A stretch of 64,000 nucleotides of DNA from Phycisphaerales bacterium. Lineage in GTDB: Bacteria > Planctomycetota > Phycisphaerae > Phycisphaerales > UBA1924. Numbering within the stretch: the stretch's first letter is position 1; each line of letters begins with the position of its first letter. The notes beneath the pieces were generated by a model. The model ran no database searches. It saw nothing but the letters and a program-made list of their open reading frames with translations, and was not told the DNA's origin. The stretch spans positions 1 to 64,000 of the forward strand of contig RECY01000030.1 of assembly GCA_007693785.1 (NCBI GenBank), given 5' to 3'. Shown one piece after another: positions 8,479 to 16,558 of this stretch. The position numbers and the translations under genes are program-made.

Positions 8479-11400
8479 ATGCGCAATCGGGGTTTGTCGG
8501 ATCGGGTGTTGTCGGGGTTGGGGCGTGGCCGTCCGCGTGCTCGCCGCGGGGCGTGGGTTGCGGGGACGCTGGCGCTTGCGATGGTGGCGGGGACGCTCCT
8601 GGCGGCCAGCGGCGGGGGCGAGGCGCTCCGTCACGCCGAGCATCCGGTGCGCGTCTCGGCGAGCGACGTGCCCGCGTTCGACCCGACCCACCTGCTGCCG
8701 AAGGCGCAGACGGGCGTGCCCGAGTTCCTGGAGGCGAACCCGGAGGCCGACGGACGCGGGATCGTTGTCGCGATCTTCGACACCGGCGTCGATCCCGGCG
8801 CGCCCGGGCTCCAGGTGACGACCGACGGCAAGCCCAAGATCGTGGATCTCGTCGACGCCTCCGGTTCCGGCGACGTGGACACCACGACCGAGGCCACGCC
8901 GAGCGACGACGGCACGATCACCGGGCTCAGCGGGCGCACGCTCACGCCCGACCCTTCGTGGACCAACCCGACCGGAAAGTTCCGCCTCGGGCTCAAGCCC
9001 GCGTACGAGCTGTTCCCTCGCCCCGCGGTCAACCGCGTTCGGCGGGAGCGCGGGGACGATTTCGCCGAGACGCAACGCCCGGTCCTCGCGAGCGCCCGCC
9101 AGGCCTTGGCGGATTTTGACCGCGACCATGCCCGCCCGACGCGCGCCCAACTCGACGAGCGCGAGGAGCTCGCCGCCCGCGTCGAACTGCTCGAGTCCAA
9201 GCTCGCGAGCGAGCTGCCCGACCCCGGCCCGGTCTACGACTGCCTCGTGTGGCACGACGGCGAGCGGTGGATGGCCGCCGTCGATACCGATCAGGACGGC
9301 GACTTCACCAACGAACAAGCCCTGACCAACTTCCGCGACGGTCTCGGCTACGCCACCTTCGCCGGCGACACGCTGGTCAACTTCGCGGTGAACATCTACG
9401 ACGACGGCGACACGCTCAGCATCGTGGTCGATTGCGGGAGCCACGGCACCCACGTCGCCGGGATCGTCGCCGCCCACCACCCCGACCGCCCCGAAATCAA
9501 CGGCGTCGCGCCCGGGGCCCAGATCGTCGGCGTCAAGATTGGCGACACGCGGCTCGGCTCCAGCAGCCACAACACCAGCGAGATCCGGGCCCTCGTCGCC
9601 ACGCTCGAGAACAACGCGACCGTCATCAACAAGAGCTACGGCGGCTCCAGCCCGTTCCCCAACGTCGGACGCATCGTCGAACTCCAAGAACGCGTCATCC
9701 GCGACCACGGCGTCGTGTACGTCGCCAGCGCCGGCAACAGCGGGCCCGCGATGACCACCGCCGGCTCCCCCGGCGGCACCACCAGCGCCATCATCGGCGT
9801 CGGCGCCACCGTCGACGAGGACATGGCCCGCGCCCAATACGGCCTCCGACGCGCGGGCGCGACCACGCAGTTCACATGGTCCAGCCGAGGCCCCACGATC
9901 GACGGCGACTTCGGCGTCGACGTCACCGCGCCCGGCGGCGCCTACGCCCCGGTCCCCAACTGGTCGCTCCAGGGCGTCACGCAGATGAACGGCACCAGCA
10001 TGTCCAGCCCGCACGTCGCGGGCGCGGTCGCGCTGCTGCAATCTGCCGCGAAGCAGCACGAGATCAACCCCTCCCCCGAAGCGATCAAGCGCGCTCTCCA
10101 GGCGACCGCCAACCCCATCGAGCGCATGACCGCCTTCGACGTCGGTGCGGGCATGATCGACGTCCCCGGCGCGTGGGCGCACCTCAAGGATCACGCCGGA
10201 CTCGATGACGACGCGGCCCACTATGACCTGCGCGTCGGGAGCAACCGCGGGGTCTACCTCCGTGAGCCGCACGAGACCGACCGTGCCCACGAGCTGCGCG
10301 TCAGCATCACCCCGCGCTTCCCGGAGAAGCACGACCGCGATGCGCTCGTGGGCTATGACCGGCGCGTCACGCTCCGCACCGACGCCGACTGGATCGAGAC
10401 CGCCGCCAGCGCCCTGCTGACGGCCGGCGGCGGGGGCTTCGGGCTCCGCGTCGATCCGCGTGGGCTCGAGCCGGGCGTGCACGTCGCGACCGTGGACGGC
10501 TTCGACGCCGACCGCCCCGAGCGCGGCCCCATCTTCCGCCTGCCCGTCACCGTCATCCGCCCGATGCACCTCACACGCGACGACCGCTGGCGACACCGCG
10601 AGACGCTCGAGATGACCGAGGGCGAGATCGTGCGTCGGTTCTACGCCGTGCCGACCGGCGCGACGTGGGCCGACGTCACGCTCCGGCGTCTCGACAGCGA
10701 GACCGGGCAGACGCTGGTTCTCCAGACTGTCCAGCTCCTCGCGGGCGAGAGCTTCGACACGCGCGAGTCCCGCGGGTGGATCGGCTTCGAGGACGGCGAC
10801 GAGACGCTGCGGTCGATCGCCGTCGAGGGCGGGCGCACGCTGGAGGTCGCGATCGCCCGCAACTGGTCCGGCCTGGAAGACGTCGAATTTGAGTACGAGA
10901 TCCGCTTCCGCGGGCTCCGCCCGTCGAGCTCCACGATCGCCATGATGGGCGGCGCGGGCGTCGTCCCGATCGATGTCACCGCACCCTTCCGGCGCGAGCA
11001 CATGGAGCCCCGCGGCTCGCTCACGCACCACCGGCGCGTCATCCGCCCCAGCGACTGGCGCGAACGACCGCTCGACAGCCCGCGCGAGATCCTTCCCGAA
11101 GGACGCATCCCGCACGAGATCGTCGTCGAGTTCCCCCTCAAAATCAGCGATGACGGCACCTACGCGATCAACCCCGCCGCCGCGATGCAGCCCTTCGCCT
11201 GGGCGAGCTACGAGGGCTTCCTCTGGATGATCGTGGACGAGGACGGACGCCAGGAGCACTTCGGCGGCTACTACGGGCGCGACCTCGAACTGAAAAAGGG
11301 CGACTACACCGTCAAGCTCCAGTTCCGGCACGAGGACGCCTCCGCCCTCGAGCCGATGCGCACGATGCCGCTGTTCGTTGATCGGCGCCTGCCCAGCGCG

Positions 11401-12393
11401 ATCCGGCTTTCGGGCTCGGATTCGCCCGAGGCGGCTCAGGGCGGGCGCGCGATGCGATCCACGGTCGTCGGCGCGGGCGATACGGCCCGCGTCTGGATCA
11501 AGGCGCCCGACGGCGGCACCATCCCGCGCGACGCCGAGCCGGGCGACGTGCTGATGGGCTCGATGACCTTCGGCGGCTCGGGCGGCGATCTTGTCGGTGC
11601 AACGTCGCGTCCCGGCGGCTGGCCGGTGATCGTGACGGTCCCGCCGAAGGTGAACGAGAAGCGCCCGCCGAGCGCGTCGGACGCGGAGGCGAAGGACGAG
11701 CGCGGCGTGCTGGACAAGGTGGCCGAAGCGGTGCGCGATCTCAAGGTCGAGCGACTTCGCGCGATGGGCCGGGACGATCAGGAAGCGTTCGAGAGCCTCA
11801 AGCGTGAAATCCTGCGAGATTGGCCGGCGCATCTGCCGGTGCTCTCGGCCGTGCTCGACCGTCGCGTGAAGGCGCGCGACGCCGACACGCCGGAAGGGCG
11901 AGCCGCGATCGTCGCGGCGGCCGACGAGGTGATCAACGCGATCGACCGCGGCGACCTGGCGGCCCACTTCGGCCTCTCGATCGATGACAACGACCCCGAG
12001 CAGAAGCGCGAACGCGCCGAGATGACCAAAAAACGCGACGCGCTCATCGAGGCGTTGCATCAGAAGGCCAAGGCGAAGCTTGCGCAGGCCCGCGAGAGTG
12101 GGGAGGCGTCGGACCGCGAAGCGTTCGAGGCCGCGCAGCGCGAGCTCGCCCGGTGGGCCGAGCTGAACGGAAAGGATTACTTTGACCTGCGCCTGGGCAA
12201 GACACTGCTGGACGGGCGGCACGCCGTGGCGCTCGGCATGATCCACACGCGTCTCGCCGAGCGCCCGAGCGACCGCAAGGCGCTGCGCACGCAGTGTGTG
12301 GAGCTGTTGCAGGAGCTGGGCTGGTCGCACTGGGCCGAGCGTGCGGAGGCGTGGCGCGTGCTGCACGAGCCAACGACCACGCCGCGGTTCTGA
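8479..12393 (+). CDS. Secreted subtilisin-like protease of tripeptidyl-peptidase II type
   Basis: A 1304-residue serine protease of the S8 family, predicted to remove tripeptides or act as an endoprotease outside the cytoplasm. Residues 1-45 are an Arg-rich signal peptide. The catalytic triad is Asp101 (VAIFDTGVDPG), His325 (SHGTHVAG) and Ser507 (NGTSMSSPHVAG), with the oxyanion Asn420 in SAGNSGP. The roughly 220-residue insertion between Asp and His and the sequence QVTTDGKPKIVD are hallmarks of tripeptidyl-peptidase II, as is the length (about 1250 in animals). The long C-terminal part holds beta-rich domains, then a charged helical tail from about residue 1065. The ATG at 8479 has AGGAGG at an 8-base spacing and is preferred over the GTG at 8470. 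Cytosolic TPPII is the eukaryotic norm, so the signal peptide is notable. Confidence 0.9.
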   Translation: MRNRGLSDRVLSGLGRGRPRARRGAWVAGTLALAMVAGTLLAASGGGEALRHAEHPVRVSASDVPAFDPTHLLPKAQTGVPEFLEANPEADGRGIVVAIFDTGVDPGAPGLQVTTDGKPKIVDLVDASGSGDVDTTTEATPSDDGTITGLSGRTLTPDPSWTNPTGKFRLGLKPAYELFPRPAVNRVRRERGDDFAETQRPVLASARQALADFDRDHARPTRAQLDEREELAARVELLESKLASELPDPGPVYDCLVWHDGERWMAAVDTDQDGDFTNEQALTNFRDGLGYATFAGDTLVNFAVNIYDDGDTLSIVVDCGSHGTHVAGIVAAHHPDRPEINGVAPGAQIVGVKIGDTRLGSSSHNTSEIRALVATLENNATVINKSYGGSSPFPNVGRIVELQERVIRDHGVVYVASAGNSGPAMTTAGSPGGTTSAIIGVGATVDEDMARAQYGLRRAGATTQFTWSSRGPTIDGDFGVDVTAPGGAYAPVPNWSLQGVTQMNGTSMSSPHVAGAVALLQSAAKQHEINPSPEAIKRALQATANPIERMTAFDVGAGMIDVPGAWAHLKDHAGLDDDAAHYDLRVGSNRGVYLREPHETDRAHELRVSITPRFPEKHDRDALVGYDRRVTLRTDADWIETAASALLTAGGGGFGLRVDPRGLEPGVHVATVDGFDADRPERGPIFRLPVTVIRPMHLTRDDRWRHRETLEMTEGEIVRRFYAVPTGATWADVTLRRLDSETGQTLVLQTVQLLAGESFDTRESRGWIGFEDGDETLRSIAVEGGRTLEVAIARNWSGLEDVEFEYEIRFRGLRPSSSTIAMMGGAGVVPIDVTAPFRREHMEPRGSLTHHRRVIRPSDWRERPLDSPREILPEGRIPHEIVVEFPLKISDDGTYAINPAAAMQPFAWASYEGFLWMIVDEDGRQEHFGGYYGRDLELKKGDYTVKLQFRHEDASALEPMRTMPLFVDRRLPSAIRLSGSDSPEAAQGGRAMRSTVVGAGDTARVWIKAPDGGTIPRDAEPGDVLMGSMTFGGSGGDLVGATSRPGGWPVIVTVPPKVNEKRPPSASDAEAKDERGVLDKVAEAVRDLKVERLRAMGRDDQEAFESLKREILRDWPAHLPVLSAVLDRRVKARDADTPEGRAAIVAAADEVINAIDRGDLAAHFGLSIDDNDPEQKRERAEMTKKRDALIEALHQKAKAKLAQARESGEASDREAFEAAQRELARWAELNGKDYFDLRLGKTLLDGRHAVALGMIHTRLAERPSDRKALRTQCVELLQELGWSHWAERAEAWRVLHEPTTTPRF

Positions 12394-12415
12394 GTCGATC
12401 CCTCGGCTGATCCGG

Positions 12416-12457
12416 GAAACGCCGCCGGCTTTGCTCGCAAAGCCGGCGGCGTTTTTA
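12416..12457. terminator. Bidirectional terminator between convergent genes
   Basis: A perfect 13-base stem, GCCGCCGGCTTTG pairing with CAAAGCCGGCGGC, has a four-base loop. It is flanked by a T run on the plus side (GTTTTTA) and by A residues on the other. It sits between the subtilase stop and the response-regulator stop and could serve both. Confidence 0.9.
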
Positions 12458-13138
12458 CGCGCGGGCCAGGCCCTCGCTGATCGCCAGGCGTGCGAGCTGG
12501 ACGCGGTCGTGGACGTCCAGCTTGGCCATGAGATTGGTCGTGTGTTTCTCGATGGTCTTGACCGAGACGCCCATGATCGATGCGATCTCGCGTTTAGCCA
12601 TCCCGCGCGCGAGGTAGCGGAGCGTCTCGAATTCTCGCGGGGTCAAGTCGGCGAACAGGCCATCGTCGTGCCCGCGCAGGTGCGGGCCGTCGTCGCGGAA
12701 CTCGATCCGCGCCTCCAGGTCCGGGCTGAACCAGAGCCGCCCGCTCGCGACGGTCCGGATCGCGTCCACCACGGTGCTCGGCGGCTCGCTCTTGACGACG
12801 TACCCCCTCGCCCCCGCCCGGAGCGCGTTCTGCACGTCGTGATCGCTGGTGAAGGCGGTGAGGAACAGGACCCGCGTGCCCGGCGAGACCTCCAGCACAG
12901 CCCGCGCCGACTGAAACGCGTCCTGCCCGGGCATGTCGATGTCGATGACGAGCACGTCCGGGCGGAGCTCGCGAGCCGCCGCCACCGCGTCGTGCCCGGT
13001 CGGGAGCGAGCCGATCAATTCGAAGCCTTCGGTTTCGCCCAAGATCGAGCCAAGGCTGACACGCAACAGCGTGTGGTCATCGGCAAGCATGATGCGTGTC
13101 GGCGTTGCGGTTCCGAGTTGGGGCGGGGTGCATGTCAT
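12455..13138 (-). CDS. NarL/FixJ-type response regulator with LuxR HTH
   Basis: A 227-residue two-component response regulator that binds DNA. The receiver domain covers about residues 14-130, with the acidic pocket in MLADDH, the phospho-acceptor Asp66 in VIDIDMPG, Thr in FLTAF and Lys in VVKSE. The LuxR-type helix-turn-helix covers about 160-222 (LTPREFETLRYLARGMAKREIASIMGVS, split here only by convention). The start is uncertain: ATG at 13138 has no clear Shine-Dalgarno, and a GTG at 13195 is in frame. A TATATT hexamer lies only two bases before the ATG at 13138, so that hexamer is unlikely to be the -10 box if this start is right. The hybrid histidine kinase gene lies upstream on the same strand with a 280-base gap; the two probably belong to one signalling pathway. 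Confidence 0.88.
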   Translation of the reverse strand: MTCTPPQLGTATPTRIMLADDHTLLRVSLGSILGETEGFELIGSLPTGHDAVAAARELRPDVLVIDIDMPGQDAFQSARAVLEVSPGTRVLFLTAFTSDHDVQNALRAGARGYVVKSEPPSTVVDAIRTVASGRLWFSPDLEARIEFRDDGPHLRGHDDGLFADLTPREFETLRYLARGMAKREIASIMGVSVKTIEKHTTNLMAKLDVHDRVQLARLAISEGLARA

Positions 13139-13418
13139 CGAATATACAAAAACCGAACGCTTGTGCCCGCGATCGATAGAACATTCATGTCCCACGTTTC
13201 AGGGGTTTGCCAGATACTTTGACAAGGAGTTCGCGAACCAAGACGCCGCGGACGTTGTTGCTACACCCGGTCAGAGACAACCCCCCAGCGGCCCCGAACG
13301 TTCCAGTGATCACGCTGATTGTCGAAATGTATACCACACTTCGGGGGTATTCGCGACGCCGTGCGGGTGGATTCCCTGTCCGTTGTTCCCATTAGAGAGC
13401 CCCCCGGCTCCCGGGCGT
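13139..13418. other. Gap between the two signalling genes
   Basis: This 280-base stretch between the histidine kinase stop and the response-regulator start has lower GC than its surroundings. On the minus strand it includes a GC-rich hairpin, GAGCC-GGGG-GGCTC (about 13394-13410), without a T run, and AT-rich sequence just before the regulator start that probably holds its promoter. No coding sequence is supported. Confidence 0.5.
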
Positions 13419-15596
13419 TCACGCGGCCTGTCGCCTGGTGTCCCCGCGCGGGGTGGGGTGCGGGTGCCCCGATGGCCCCTCGGCGGGTTTCGGGCGGTGG
13501 AGCCAGTCCCGGACGAGGTTGAGGAAGGGGTCCTTCCGGATGGGCTTGGTGGCGTAATCGCTGCACCCGGCGTCGAGGCAGGCCTCGCGATCGCCCGCGA
13601 GGGCGTGAGCCGTGATCGCGAGGATCGGGCGGTCGTACCCCTCGGCCCGGAGGCGACGCGTCGCGTCGTACCCGTCCATGATGGGCATCTGCATGTCCAT
13701 GAGCACCAAGTCGAACGGGCGTTCAGCCCGCTTGGCGTGATCGATCGCCTCGATCGCTTCCCGACCGTTTTCCGCGAGCTCGACCTCGACGCCCGCTTTC
13801 TGCAGCAGCGTCGCGATCAGGCGTCGGCTGTCCGGGCTGTCCTCGACCAGCAGGATCCGCCCGACCATCGACGGGTTCTTCGGGCGGTTCGGGGCGGCGC
13901 TCGCGCGGCTTGTCGTCCGGGCCTCGCTCGCCGACGCGGGCGCGAGGTCCAGCTCCAGCGTGAACGTCGAGCCGCGCCCCGGCTCACTCGCGACGCGGAT
14001 CGACCCCCCGAGCTGGCGAGCCAAACGCTGGCTGATCGCCAGCCCCAGCCCGGTGCCGCCCGCCCGGCGGCTCATCGAGGCGTCCCCCTGCTCGAACGGC
14101 TCGAAAATCTTGTCGAGGAACTTCGGCTCCACGCCCATCCCCGTGTCCGTTACCGAGCATCGCAGACGCACACGCCCGAGATCGGTCGGGATCGCCTCGG
14201 CCCGGACCTCCACCGAGCCCGACGTCGTGAACTTGATCGCGTTCGACACCAGGTTCACCACGATCTGACGCAGACGCCCCGCGTCGGTCGTCGCGTGCAC
14301 CGGCGACGGCCGTTCCGGGATCGAGATGCGGAAGTCCAGCCCCGCGCCCGTCGCCTGCGCCTCGAGCAACGACGCCGCCTCGCGCACCGCGCCGAGCGGG
14401 TCGCACGGCATCGGGTCCAGGTGCAAACGCCCGACCTCCATCTTCGACAGGTCCAGCACGTCGCTCAGGATCGTCAGCAGGTGCTCCCCGTTCCGGCGGG
14501 CCGCGCGCAGCAGCTCCGGCGCCTCCGGCGAGGCGGGGTCCTCAAGCACGACGTCGGTGTAGCCCAGGATCGCCGTCAGCGGCGTCCGGACTTCGTGGCT
14601 CATGTTCGCGAGGAAGGCCGACTTGGCCCGGCTCGCCGCCTCGGCCGCCAGCTTCGCCTGCTCGAGCTCCTCACGCGAACGCTTCCGCTCGGTGATGTCC
14701 AGCTCGATCGCCATGAAGTTCGTCAGCTCGCCGCCCTCGTTGAACAGCGGCTGGATCTGCACCTGCAACCAGTACGGCTTCCCGCTCTTGCTGTAGTTCA
14801 GGATCTCCACGTCCACCGCCTCGCGGTTCTGGATCCCGCGACGCATCGACTCCACCGCCGCCGGGTCCGTCTCCGTGCCCTGGAGAAAGTCACCGGGGCG
14901 GCGCCCCATGACATCCGTCAGGGTGTACTCGGTCATCCGCGTGAACGCATCGTTCACCCATTCGATCCGACCCTTCGCGTCGGTGATGACGACCGCATTG
15001 ACCGTGTGCCGAGCGATCATTGCCAGACGCTCGGCCTCGGCCCGCATCGACGCCATCTCCGCCGCCAGCGCCCGGAACTCCTCCGCCCGACGGTCCGCGT
15101 CGCGGGCCTTTTGCAGCAGCTGGAGGCGGAACTCGACCTGGCGCGCGATGATCTTCAACGCCGACATCGCGGACTCGGAGATCTGACGCGCCTTGGTATC
15201 GATCACGCACAGCGTCCCGAAGGCGTGCCCGCTCAGCCCCATGAGCGGGATCCCCGCGTAGAACCGGATCCCCGGCTCGCCCGTCACGAGCGGGTTGTCC
15301 GCGAAGCGGGGGTCCTGGGTCGCGTCTTCGACGATCAGCGGCTCGGGGCTCAGGATCGTGTAGGAGCAGAACGCCGAGTCCCGGCTCGTCCCGCGCGCCT
15401 CGAACCCGACGCTCGCGATGAAGGTCTGCTCAAGACACCCGACCAAGCTCACCAGCACGATCGGGGTGCCGATCACGGACGAGGTCAGGCGGGCGAGGTC
15501 GTCGAGCTGCGAGTCTGCCGCGAGGTCGAGCAACCCGCTGGCGTCCAAGGCCGCCAAGCGATCCGGCTCGTCATGTGGCAGGGGCGCCCGCGGCAT
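13419..15596 (-). CDS. Hybrid sensor histidine kinase (GAF-PAS-HisKA-HATPase-REC)
   Basis: A 725-residue soluble sensor kinase with no membrane segment, so it senses a cytosolic or diffusible signal. A GAF domain lies at about residues 20-165 (FCSYTILSPEPLIVEDA). A short coiled coil follows at 165-195, then PAS/PAC at about 190-303 (AVVITDAKGRIEWVN). HisKA carries phospho-acceptor His334 in NMSHEVRTP. The HATPase domain (about 440-555) has the N box NLVSNAIKF, DTGMG and GGTGLGLAIS. A receiver at about 579-700 has Asp634 in LMDMQMP and Lys in ATKPI. The start at 15596 has GAGGGGA about 5-6 bases upstream; the frame stays open to 15845, but that stretch looks non-coding. It is divergent from the MarR operon. 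Its likely partner is the LuxR-type regulator downstream. Confidence 0.92.
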   Translation of the reverse strand: MPRAPLPHDEPDRLAALDASGLLDLAADSQLDDLARLTSSVIGTPIVLVSLVGCLEQTFIASVGFEARGTSRDSAFCSYTILSPEPLIVEDATQDPRFADNPLVTGEPGIRFYAGIPLMGLSGHAFGTLCVIDTKARQISESAMSALKIIARQVEFRLQLLQKARDADRRAEEFRALAAEMASMRAEAERLAMIARHTVNAVVITDAKGRIEWVNDAFTRMTEYTLTDVMGRRPGDFLQGTETDPAAVESMRRGIQNREAVDVEILNYSKSGKPYWLQVQIQPLFNEGGELTNFMAIELDITERKRSREELEQAKLAAEAASRAKSAFLANMSHEVRTPLTAILGYTDVVLEDPASPEAPELLRAARRNGEHLLTILSDVLDLSKMEVGRLHLDPMPCDPLGAVREAASLLEAQATGAGLDFRISIPERPSPVHATTDAGRLRQIVVNLVSNAIKFTTSGSVEVRAEAIPTDLGRVRLRCSVTDTGMGVEPKFLDKIFEPFEQGDASMSRRAGGTGLGLAISQRLARQLGGSIRVASEPGRGSTFTLELDLAPASASEARTTSRASAAPNRPKNPSMVGRILLVEDSPDSRRLIATLLQKAGVEVELAENGREAIEAIDHAKRAERPFDLVLMDMQMPIMDGYDATRRLRAEGYDRPILAITAHALAGDREACLDAGCSDYATKPIRKDPFLNLVRDWLHRPKPAEGPSGHPHPTPRGDTRRQAA

Positions 15597-15870
15597 CGTG
15601 ATCCCCTCAAAGCCCAGGGAAACCAAGGGCATCCATGCCCCCGTCAGAGAAAATCGGCTCCAACGCTGTTCGAGTTCAGCGTGGGGCGTCGTTTCAGCGT
15701 CTAACTCTCGAATCATCCAAAGTTTGGGTCGTTTACGTCCCCCAGGAAGAGTGGTTATGGACGGCCTGAATCGGTGATCCTTGCCCAAACCAGGGTAGGG
15801 GGGTAGGGTGAATCGCCTACCCAAAATCTCAAGGCTGCACCGCACGGATTCATACCTGAGGTGATTGCCT
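15597..15870. other. Leader region upstream of the histidine kinase, with CCCTACCC motifs
   Basis: A relatively AT-richer intergenic stretch between divergent genes. Read on the minus strand it carries GGGTAGG, then CCCTACCCCCCTACCC (rc of 15785-15800 region), so alternative hairpins between the G- and C-rich copies at about 15788-15823 are possible. It is open in frame with the kinase, but the residues match no domain and the Shine-Dalgarno favours the later ATG. It probably contains the kinase promoter and an untranslated leader. Confidence 0.4.
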
Positions 15871-15893
15871 CACTCGACAAGAGTTGTTCAGTG
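15871..15893. promoter_or_regulatory. Candidate MarR operator
   Basis: An imperfect palindrome whose half-sites CACTCGACAA and TTGTTCAGTG (8 of 10 pairs match) flank a GAG centre. It overlaps the candidate -35 box and spacer of the promoter for the adjacent MarR-family gene. MarR proteins typically repress their own operon by binding such sites, so autoregulation is inferred. Confidence 0.5.
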
Positions 15894-15902
15894 GTTTACT
15901 AT
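15874..15902 (+). promoter_or_regulatory. Candidate sigma-70 promoter of the MarR-RND operon
   Basis: A -35-like TCGACA (15874-15879) and a -10-like TACTAT (15897-15902) are separated by 17 bases. The ATG of the regulator begins five bases after the -10 box, so transcription would start at or next to the start codon, giving a leaderless mRNA. No Shine-Dalgarno is seen, which fits. Confidence 0.45.
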
Positions 15903-15907
15903 TTTGC

Positions 15908-16558
15908 ATGGGCGAGCGATTCCTTCTCCGTGACCTCCCGAAATACGAATCGATTGAGGCCCACGCTGCCCAGTGCCCGGAGCTGCGCCCGCGTGCGGCC
16001 CAAGCGTGGCTCGAACTGCTCCGCACCGGCAGCGACCTGCTCGCGGTCTATGACGATATGGTCCGTGGGTACGGGTTGAGTCAGGGTCGGTTCACTGTCC
16101 TGATGCTGCTGAGCTGCGACGGGGAGGACGGCGCCTTGCCGAGCGCCCTCGCCGAGCGGGCCGGGCTGAGCCGGGCGGCGATGACCGGCATCATCGACGC
16201 CCTCCAGAGCGACGGCTGGATCGCGAGCGAGCCCAACCCCGAGGACCGGCGCAGCACCCGCGTCTGGATGACACCCGAGGGCGTCACCCGCCTGGACGAG
16301 CTCCTGCCCGGGCATTTTTGTCGTGTGGCGGAGGTGATGAGCGGGCTCTCCGCTTCCGAGCAGGCGTCGCTGGCCGAACTGCTCGGCAAGCTCCGCCTCC
16401 ACCTGGAATCCACGCAGCCGGAACCGAACCGTTTTGATGCGAACCAGTTTGATGCGACCCGGGCGGAAACGAGCCGCCCGGTTTCCGAATCGGATCCATC
16501 CGGCGGCACGCCCGCCGACACCACCAGCGCCGCGGCGCACAAGGGAGACCCGCGATGA
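15908..16558 (+). CDS. MarR-family transcriptional regulator of an RND efflux operon
   Basis: A 216-residue DNA-binding repressor or regulator. The core at residues 25-150 is a MarR winged helix: LLAVYDDMVRGYGLSQGRFTVLMLL is the dimer and first HTH helix region, LAERAGLSRAAMTGIIDALQSDGWI is the recognition helix, and EDRRSTRVWMTPEG is the wing. Residues from about 170 on are an unstructured tail rich in Pro, Thr and Ser, unusual for this family, which normally ends near 150. The ATG at 15908 follows the promoter directly; a TTG at 15884 is less likely. Its stop overlaps the adaptor start by four bases (ATGA). The genes it controls are most likely the adjacent adaptor and pump, with a small-molecule inducer. 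Confidence 0.88.
   Translation: MGERFLLRDLPKYESIEAHAAQCPELRPRAAQAWLELLRTGSDLLAVYDDMVRGYGLSQGRFTVLMLLSCDGEDGALPSALAERAGLSRAAMTGIIDALQSDGWIASEPNPEDRRSTRVWMTPEGVTRLDELLPGHFCRVAEVMSGLSASEQASLAELLGKLRLHLESTQPEPNRFDANQFDATRAETSRPVSESDPSGGTPADTTSAAAHKGDPR

Noticed and set aside
8236-12366. A 1376-codon open frame on the minus strand opposite the subtilase gene
   Set aside because: It is an antisense by-product of GC-rich codon usage: its sequence lacks any domain, is rich in Arg, Gly, Ala and Asp, and mirrors the third-base pattern of the real gene.
13419-15845. A longer start for the hybrid kinase at 15845
   Set aside because: The added 83 residues match no domain, and GAGGGGA sits 5-6 bases before the ATG at 15596.
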